Shown here one piece after another: positions 6,773 to 12,366 of a stretch of DNA of 14,834 nt. The position numbers and the translations under genes were made by a program. Location of the stretch: assembly GCA_013153105.1 (NCBI GenBank), contig JAADFC010000130.1, positions 1 through 14,834 of the forward strand, in the 5' to 3' direction. The stretch is from Thermoproteota archaeon (GTDB lineage: Archaea > Thermoproteota > Thermoprotei_A > Sulfolobales > Pyrodictiaceae). The notes under the pieces are model-generated. The model was not told where the DNA came from. It did not search any database and was given only the letters and a program-made list of their open reading frames with translations. The stretch's first letter is position 1. Every line of letters starts with the position of its first letter.

Positions 6773-7082
6773 AGACCGTGGCCTCCGTATCATCCGCGCA
6801 GCCCCCGGTGGTCCGGCTTTATCCCCTTCGCCCATGCCTGGGCTTTAGCGGCGTTGAAGCTGTGGAGGCTGCCTCCCCCCTCCACTCAACATTGGGAACC
6901 GTGTAGCCCAGGGTGGCGGCCCGCGTCGCCGGGGCCGCCGGGTTCTTCAGCACCGTCGAAGATTATCCGCCACAATAAACCACGCTAGAGAAATAAGCAG
7001 TGGGCCTTCACGCGCGTCATAGAAACGGGCGTAGCGGAACCAGGTACGGGTACGGCGGGAAGCTTCGGCGAGGTGGGCCGCT
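6773..7082 (+). promoter_or_regulatory. Intergenic region with cydA promoter and ribosome-binding site
   Basis: No gene is seen in these 310 bases. The first half is GC-rich and carries the tRNA's upstream region. An AT-rich stretch at 6960-6998 includes CACAATAAAC and GAGAAATAAGC, the latter a plausible TATA box predicting a start near 7020. A close direct repeat GGTACGGGTACGG (7043-7055) lies in the predicted leader. GAGGTGG (7070-7076) is six bases before the GTG and fixes that start. Confidence 0.5.
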
Positions 7083-9008
7083 GTGGTCGAGGCAGCCGCG
7101 TACCCGGCTTGGAGCGAGTACCCCCTGGCGGGCATGAGGCTCCTGTCCTTCATCGGCATAGCGGTGCACTGGATAATCCTCCAGTACGTGCTGGGCCTGC
7201 CGTTCTTCACCTTCCTAGCGCTCATCCAGTACATCAGGACAGGGGACCAGGTCTGGATGAGGCTCGCCAGGACCCTCGCCAAGGGCTTCATAGTAGTCTT
7301 CGCGGTCGGCGCCGCGACCGGCACGGGCAGCGAGTTCGGCCTAGTGCTCCTCTGGCCCAACCTGACAGAGGCGGCAGGCCGCTACATCTACTTCCCACTC
7401 TACGCGGAGATCTTCGCGTTCATGATGGAGGTGGTGTTCCTCTACCTGCTATGGTACGGGTGGAACCGGCTCCCGGTCAAGGCGCTGGCTGCCGTGGCGT
7501 TCCTCGGCTTCCTCGGCGCCTGGTACAGCGCCAGCATGATAGTCAGCGTCAACAGCTTCATGGTGGCCCCCACCGGCGTGGTCCCAGCGGTCCAGGTCGA
7601 GGGCGGCAAGCTCGTCTACATGTACAACCAGGGCTACCCCAAGCTCACCATAGCGGTGCCCCAGGAGATACTCGAGCTGCTCGACGTTAACAAGCTTCTC
7701 GCAGCCGGGGTCGAAGTCGTGACGGATCAGGCGGGGCAGCCGGCCACTGCTAAGATAAGCCTCGCCGGCTACGAGACCACAGCAGTCATAGTGAGGATGC
7801 CGGTTAGGATAGTGCAGCAGCTGGTGCGCGAGGCCTACACCGGCGTCCAGCTGAAGGACAGCGTACTAGTCAAGGCCGGCGTGCTGGACCCCGCGGCGGT
7901 GGAGCAGAAGCTCGCCGCCATGTTCGCGCAGGACCCCCAGAAGGCTAGGGAGTACCTCGAGCGGCTCGTCGCTATGACCAGGGCTGAAACCTACCTGGCC
8001 GCAGCCGGCGCCGCGTTCGCGGCCCAGCAGCCGGATGCGAAGGCTATAGTAGCGGCGCTCGCCCAGCTCCCTGTGAAGAACGTGCTCGACCCCATCGTGC
8101 TCGCTACCGTTAAGGCTGTCGGGCCGCTGACCATAACCTTCAAGAGCCCGGTCTTCCCGGCCAGCATAGCCCACGTGCTCGGCGCGGGCCTGGTGGTGAG
8201 CGCGTTCACCGCCATGGCCGGCTTCGCCATGAGGCTGCTCCGCGCCGGCGAGGGCGTCGACCCCGAGTACCGGAGGTACCTCGAGACAGGGTTCCGGTTC
8301 ACCGCGGTGCTGGCCGCGGTGCTGATAGCCTACCAGGGCTTCATAAGCGGCCACGAGATGGGCGTCGCCGTAGCCCACTACAACCCCGAGAAGTTCGCCG
8401 CTATGGAGGGCACCGCGGAGGGCTTCACCAGCATACCCAAGCTGCTGCGCGCGGAGGGCCTCGTCGAGAAGATGATGAGCATGCTAGCCTACGGCGACCC
8501 CAACGTCGGGCTACCCAGGTACGACAAGATACCCGGCGACTACTGCCGCTGCAGCGTCACCGGCCTACCCGACTACGACTGCAGGCCCCCGCTGATACTC
8601 CACTACATCTACTACACCAAGGTGGGCCTGGGCTTCCTCATGGGCCTCTACGGCCTCGTAATGGCCCTGGTAGCTATGAGGGACAGGTGGGGCTGGGCCG
8701 ACAGGCTGCTAAGGCTGGTGAGGATAGAGGGGAGGCCCAGGTGGCTCCTCAGCCTAGCCCTGCTGTTCGCGGTGATAAGCCAGGTCGTCAGCAACATGGG
8801 CTGGGCGGTGAGGGAGATAGGCAGGAAGCCCTGGACCATATACGGCATGATGACCGTTGACGTGGCCGGCACCACCAACCCGCTGGCCCACCTGGCCAGC
8901 AGCCTGGCGCTTGTAGCCATCTACTACATCGCGATACTGGCGGTGCTGGTCTACGCGGTGTGGAGGATACTCTGGCTCCCCGGCAAGAAGGCCATGGGCC
9001 AGGCCTAA
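7083..9008 (+). CDS. cydA: Cytochrome bd-type quinol oxidase subunit I (CydA), with a large extra loop domain
   Basis: This membrane haem protein oxidises quinol and reduces O2. Matches to E. coli CydA, in order: H29 (haem b595 His19), GAATGTGSEFG (76-86), E109/E116 before GWNRL (E99/E107 region), NSFMVAPTG, H364 (haem b558 His186), SGHEMG, YNPEKFAAMEG with K437/E442 (quinol-binding K252/E257), and GWAVREIGRKPW (573-584; GRQPW family motif with Q to K). Oddities: about 195 residues separate NSFMVAPTG from H364, against about 35 in E. coli. The Glu pair is 7 rather than 8 residues apart. The position expected for haem ligand Met393 appears to be K513. The quinol loop has CRC plus a third Cys (488, 490, 500). 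The gene starts with GTG behind a good Shine-Dalgarno site, and the paralogue follows at 9201; there is no CydB. Confidence 0.93.
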   Translation: MVEAAAYPAWSEYPLAGMRLLSFIGIAVHWIILQYVLGLPFFTFLALIQYIRTGDQVWMRLARTLAKGFIVVFAVGAATGTGSEFGLVLLWPNLTEAAGRYIYFPLYAEIFAFMMEVVFLYLLWYGWNRLPVKALAAVAFLGFLGAWYSASMIVSVNSFMVAPTGVVPAVQVEGGKLVYMYNQGYPKLTIAVPQEILELLDVNKLLAAGVEVVTDQAGQPATAKISLAGYETTAVIVRMPVRIVQQLVREAYTGVQLKDSVLVKAGVLDPAAVEQKLAAMFAQDPQKAREYLERLVAMTRAETYLAAAGAAFAAQQPDAKAIVAALAQLPVKNVLDPIVLATVKAVGPLTITFKSPVFPASIAHVLGAGLVVSAFTAMAGFAMRLLRAGEGVDPEYRRYLETGFRFTAVLAAVLIAYQGFISGHEMGVAVAHYNPEKFAAMEGTAEGFTSIPKLLRAEGLVEKMMSMLAYGDPNVGLPRYDKIPGDYCRCSVTGLPDYDCRPPLILHYIYYTKVGLGFLMGLYGLVMALVAMRDRWGWADRLLRLVRIEGRPRWLLSLALLFAVISQVVSNMGWAVREIGRKPWTIYGMMTVDVAGTTNPLAHLASSLALVAIYYIAILAVLVYAVWRILWLPGKKAMGQA

Positions 9009-9200
9009 GGGTACACCCCCCGTCCTGGTTTTTACCCTGAGAGACTGTACGTCTAGGGTCTCCCCGGCGGGCTCCCGGTTCCGGTACGCGTGGGGCTCCA
9101 CGCGCCGGTGCATGGTACCCATGTACCCTGGGTGGATAGGTATAAGTATCTGGTCTGAGGGACTGCGTGTAGCGGGTGTATGGGTGGAGGGTGAGGCGCT
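9009..9200 (+). promoter_or_regulatory. cydA-cydA' intergenic region with TATA box, GGTAC repeats and hairpin
   Basis: TATAAGTA (9141-9148) is a strong TATA box predicting a start near 9172, and GGAGG (9186-9190) and GTGAGG (9191-9196) precede the GTG at 9201. Upstream lie four GGTAC/GTACC copies (9010, 9083, 9114, 9123), the last two forming GGTACCCATGTACCC. A 7-pair hairpin CGCGTGG-GGCT-CCACGCG spans 9087-9104. The paralogue can therefore be transcribed on its own. Confidence 0.6.
9029..9033 (+). terminator. T-run terminator after cydA
   Basis: TTTTT begins 20 bases after the cydA stop codon, within a short pyrimidine-rich context typical of crenarchaeal termination. Together with the separate TATA box at 9141 it suggests two transcription units, though partial read-through is possible. 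Confidence 0.45.
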
Positions 9201-10583
9201 GTGATAGGTCTCGCGCCGGCGTGGCTGGCGTTCATGTTCGGCTGGCACATAGCAATGGTGAACCTCGGCATAGGGCTGGCGTGGCTTGTGCCGTACTTCA
9301 AGTGGAAGGCTGACAAGACGGGGGACCAGGGCCTGGAGAAGGTTGCTAGGAGCCTGATGAGGTTCTACGCCGCAACCTACGGCCTTGCCGGCGTCTTCGG
9401 CACAGCGTTCACGGTGTTCATACTGAGCTACTACCCCGACTTCCTGGGCGTCGCAGGCCACGTTGCGCTGATACCCTTCGCCATATCGATACTGATGATA
9501 GCGCTGCACTTCTTCGCCATAGTGTCCTTCTGGTATGGCTGGGACAGGTTCAGCCGCCCGGCGCTCTACGCGATAGGCCTGGCGCTGGGTGTCAGCGCCC
9601 TCCTGATACCCCTGGGGTTCCGTGCGGTGTTCGGGTTCCTCAACATACCCGCCGGGCTGCAGGTCAACGCTGTGGGGGGCGAGGTCAAGTACGGCCTGGC
9701 GGTGGTGGATGCTATCGCTAGGAACCCGACGACCATACCGCTCTACGTGAAGAGTATAGTGGCGGCCTTCACGGTGACCTTCTTCGCTGTGATGGGCGGC
9801 TACGCGTACAAGGCGGCTAGGAGCAGCGGCGAGGAGAGGGAGCTAGCGCTCCGCGTCGTTAGGATAATGGCGAAGCCCGCGGCTGTCGGCGCGGTGTTGA
9901 TGATATTCCTCGGGCTCTGGTACGCCCTCAGCCTCCAGGCGGTGCCCTACAAGTTCAACAACGTGTTCGCCAGCCTCGGCTGGAAGGTGGCTGACGGCAA
10001 GGCCTTCTACGACGTCTCCTGGTTGTTCATACTGAAGATGATACTGTTCGCGGTGCAGTTCGTGGCGCTCGCCGCCGCGGTGCCCAAGGCGCTCCGCGGG
10101 GGCCTCGACGAGGGCGCGGCCAAGCTGCTGCTCGCAGCCGGCGTCGCCGCGGTGCTGGCGGTGCCGGTGGGAGAGTACCTCAACGCGTTCAGCCAGTACC
10201 CGTTCTTCATAGCCGCCTGGCCCGACGTGCTCGCCGGCAGGATACCCCTGGAGGACCTGGTGACCAAGTACGCGGTCTCCATAACGCCGCCCGAGGCACT
10301 GCCCATGGTTGTCGCGAAGATTAACAGTATAGTGCTTGTCGACCGATCCGGCACCAGCGCGGTCAAGGTGCTGGAGGAGCTGAGGAACACCTATGGCGAC
10401 CAGTTCCTGCCGCTGCTGCAGTACGCCAGGCACGGCGTGAACGAGATAGCGCTGCTGCCCAGCGTGGTAGCGATAACCTACGCGTTCATAGCCTTCCTCA
10501 CGGCGGCGGCGATATACTTCCTCTACACGCTACTCACGCCCGCCAAGAAGGTCGAGGCGAAGACGCTCTTCGAGGAGTACTAG
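9201..10583 (+). CDS. CydA-prime: divergent CydA paralogue, second subunit of a CydAA'-type cytochrome bd
   Basis: This 460-residue polytopic membrane protein resembles CydA rather than CydB. FGWHIAMVNLGIG (13-25) matches the helix carrying the haem b595 His (H16). FWYGWDRFSRP (110-120) is the conserved GWDR segment, and NIPAG (148-152) replaces the N-x-W-M-x-N-P turn. Key residues differ: nine residues before GWDR, where CydA has Glu (E107), this protein has H103. The helix expected to carry the haem b558 His has none. The quinol loop is reduced to about 35 residues, keeping a Lys (K251) but not the Glu, and GRQPW is degenerate (GEYLNAFSQYPF, 324-335). An extra stretch of roughly 85 residues lies between the last two helices. 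In archaea CydA' replaces CydB, which fits the lack of cydB here. GTG start with GGAGG upstream. Confidence 0.85.
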   Translation: MIGLAPAWLAFMFGWHIAMVNLGIGLAWLVPYFKWKADKTGDQGLEKVARSLMRFYAATYGLAGVFGTAFTVFILSYYPDFLGVAGHVALIPFAISILMIALHFFAIVSFWYGWDRFSRPALYAIGLALGVSALLIPLGFRAVFGFLNIPAGLQVNAVGGEVKYGLAVVDAIARNPTTIPLYVKSIVAAFTVTFFAVMGGYAYKAARSSGEERELALRVVRIMAKPAAVGAVLMIFLGLWYALSLQAVPYKFNNVFASLGWKVADGKAFYDVSWLFILKMILFAVQFVALAAAVPKALRGGLDEGAAKLLLAAGVAAVLAVPVGEYLNAFSQYPFFIAAWPDVLAGRIPLEDLVTKYAVSITPPEALPMVVAKINSIVLVDRSGTSAVKVLEELRNTYGDQFLPLLQYARHGVNEIALLPSVVAITYAFIAFLTAAAIYFLYTLLTPAKKVEAKTLFEEY

Positions 10584-10618
10584 CGGCCTCCACGGCGCCG
10601 CCCCGCGGAGAAGGGCTG

Positions 10619-10623
10619 TTTTT
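10619..10623 (+). terminator. T-run terminator after the CydA' gene
   Basis: TTTTT follows the stop codon by 35 bases and precedes the rio1 promoter signals, so it probably separates the oxidase and ribosome-maturation units. Confidence 0.45.
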
Positions 10624-10669
10624 CATCCTCTCCCCCGCGGCTACCCCGCCCGCCTCTCCTTTGAGAACT

Positions 10670-10734
10670 GTTATAGGGCTGGCTGCGCCGCTCCTCCCCT
10701 CCGCGCAGCGCTTGCCTGGGGGTGCCGGCTCTGG
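10670..10734 (+). promoter_or_regulatory. rio1 promoter region
   Basis: GTTATAGG (10670-10677) is a good TATA-like element predicting a start near 10700. A 7-base inverted repeat, GCTGCGC (10682-10688) and GCGCAGC (10703-10709), straddles that predicted start. GGGGGTG lies about 15 bases before the GTG codon. Confidence 0.5.
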
Positions 10735-11535
10735 GTGGGTAGGAGGAAGAGGCTGAAGGACAAGGACCTGTTTGAGACCGTTGAGGAGGTCTGGGACCGG
10801 CAGACTCTGCTGGCAGCCTACGAGGTTATGAGGCGTCTGCGGATAGACCGTTTCGCTGGGGTGGTGAGCGCGGGGAAGGAGGCGAGGGTGTACCGGGCTA
10901 TTGGGAGGAGGGGCGAGGAGTACGCGGTCAAGATCTACCTTACCGTGACGGCGGAGTTCCGGAAGAGTATCCAGAAGTACCTGCTGGGCGACCCCAGGTT
11001 CCGCAATGTGGACACGAGTAATACTAAGAAGCTGTTCTTCGCGTGGGCCCGGAAGGAGTTCAGGAACCTGAAGAGGATGTATGAGGCCGGCGTCTCGGTC
11101 CCCAGGCCCTACCTGGTCTACCAGAATATCATAGTGATGGAGTTCATAGGCCGCGACGGGCTGCGGGCGCCCACGCTCCGGGAGGCGGCGCCGGAGCTGG
11201 ATGAGGGGGAGCTGGAGCGGCTGGCGTGGGAGGCGCTGGAGCAGTACCGCCGCATCTACTGCTGCGCCCGGCTGGTCCACGCGGACTACAGCGAGTTCAA
11301 CCTCATGTACCTGGACGGGAGGCTCTACGTTATAGACGTGGCTCAGGCTGTGAGCCTGGAGCACCCGAACGCTGAGGATTTCCTGCGCCACGACGTCTCT
11401 AACATTTATCGGTTCTTCGCGAAGGAGTATGGGGTGGAGCTGCCGCCCCCCGAGGAGCTGGTGGGGTGGGTGAAGCGGTGCGAGACCAGGTGCCCCGAGC
11501 GGCGGGAGGAGCGGGCGGAGGCCAGCGCTGGGTAG
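10735..11535 (+). CDS. rio1: RIO1-type serine/threonine protein kinase/ATPase
   Basis: The protein is an atypical kinase needed for late small-ribosomal-subunit maturation. The 266-residue product shows the full RIO signature: SAGKEARVY nucleotide loop (45-53), AVKIY with K66, WARKEFRNLKRM, NIIVMEFIGRDG hinge, the catalytic loop HADYSEFN (D184, N189), and metal-binding VIDVAQAV (D201). NAEDFLRHDVSNIYRFF follows as in RIO1. The short N-terminus lacks the winged helix of RIO2, so RIO1 is preferred. The start is GTG at 10735; no longer start keeps a sensible N-terminus. The stop is 2 bases before the KH-domain gene, an arrangement conserved in many archaea, which supports co-translation and a shared role at the 16S rRNA 3' end. 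Confidence 0.95.
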   Translation: MGRRKRLKDKDLFETVEEVWDRQTLLAAYEVMRRLRIDRFAGVVSAGKEARVYRAIGRRGEEYAVKIYLTVTAEFRKSIQKYLLGDPRFRNVDTSNTKKLFFAWARKEFRNLKRMYEAGVSVPRPYLVYQNIIVMEFIGRDGLRAPTLREAAPELDEGELERLAWEALEQYRRIYCCARLVHADYSEFNLMYLDGRLYVIDVAQAVSLEHPNAEDFLRHDVSNIYRFFAKEYGVELPPPEELVGWVKRCETRCPERREERAEASAG

Positions 11536-11537
11536 GG

Positions 11538-12107
11538 GTGCCCCTCCGCCTCTACGCCAAGGTGCCCCTGGACCGGATAGGGGTGCTCATAGGCGAGGGC
11601 GGCAGAGTCAAGCTGGAGCTTATGAGGAGGACTCGTACCAGGATAACCGTGGACAGCACTACGGGGATGGTGGTTATAGAGCCGGAGTCGCCGGACGTGC
11701 CGCCCTACATGGTTATGAAGGCGCAGGAGGTGGTGAGGGCTATAGCCTACGGGTTCCCGCCGGAGAAGGCGTTCAAGCTCCTCGACGAGGACCAGGTGCT
11801 GGTGGTGATAGACCTGAAGCAGCTTGTGGGCGACGCGCCGAACCACCTGCAGAGGATAAAGGGCCGGATTATAGGGGAGAAGGGCAAGGCCAGGAAGACG
11901 ATAGAGGAGATGACCGGCACGTACATAGTCGTCTACGATAACTACGTCGCGATAATAGGCGACTACGAGACCGCGAACATAGCCAAGCAGGCGATAGAGA
12001 TGCTGATACAGGGGAGGCAGCACAGCACCGTGTACAGGTACCTCGACCGCGCCATGTTCGACCTACGCCGCAGCAGGATGACCCAGCTCTGGCGCCGCCC
12101 CGTGTAG
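11538..12107 (+). CDS. KH-domain RNA-binding protein, Dim2/Pno1-like ribosome maturation factor
   Basis: Two KH domains are visible: the first with GEGG at residues 19-22 (GVLIGEGGRVKLEL), the second with GEKG at 113-116 (GRIIGEKGKARKTIEEMTG). The 189-residue length and the order match archaeal Dim2p/Pno1 homologues, which bind the 3' end of 16S rRNA and help late 30S maturation. The GTG at 11538 is chosen because the family N-terminus is close to the first KH strand. Translation from 11466 would add 24 Gly/Arg-rich residues read from the end of rio1 in another frame. Coupling to rio1 (stop and start 2 bases apart) is strong support for the assignment. The C-terminal RRSRMTQLWRR tail is basic. 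Confidence 0.93.
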   Translation: MPLRLYAKVPLDRIGVLIGEGGRVKLELMRRTRTRITVDSTTGMVVIEPESPDVPPYMVMKAQEVVRAIAYGFPPEKAFKLLDEDQVLVVIDLKQLVGDAPNHLQRIKGRIIGEKGKARKTIEEMTGTYIVVYDNYVAIIGDYETANIAKQAIEMLIQGRQHSTVYRYLDRAMFDLRRSRMTQLWRRPV

Positions 12108-12366
12108 CGGCGGGGCCTCGGCCTTCGGGAGAACGCCACACCGCCCCCTCGGGGGCTCGGCAATCCAGGCCCTCGCCAGCGGCCCCAGAACCTGCCGCCG
12201 GCGCGGCGGGCGCCTCCTATTGTTTCCCCCTCCCTCCCCGAGGGCCCTCCCCCGGCGTCTACCTGGCTCCGCCGCTATCTCGCTCGGGTAGCATGTATAG
12301 TGTGATGTTGCTGGGCTACAGCAGCCTCTATAGCATCCCGCCTCTCTCTCTCGCCGGCTGAGCGCC
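12108..12366 (+). promoter_or_regulatory. Intergenic region with promoter of the large secreted protein gene
   Basis: The first half is GC-rich with short inverted repeats and no gene. Two TATA-like elements occur: GTATAG (12295-12300) and CTCTATAGC (12327-12334). The second predicts a start near 12360, giving an almost leaderless message for the ATG at 12367. An inverted repeat GTTGCTG-GGCTA-CAGCAGC (12307-12325, one G-U pair) abuts the proximal TATA box and could be an operator. Confidence 0.5.

Noticed and set aside
11466..11537. Upstream start for the KH-domain protein inside rio1
   Set aside because: It would add Gly/Arg-rich residues that are only an alternative frame of rio1, while the GTG at 11538 matches the family N-terminus and follows the rio1 stop directly.
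12302..12361. Possible C/D box small RNA (GTGATGT with CTGA 50 bases later)
   Set aside because: The C box has a mismatch, no D'/C' pair is present between them, and the stretch overlaps the promoter and start region of the secreted gene.
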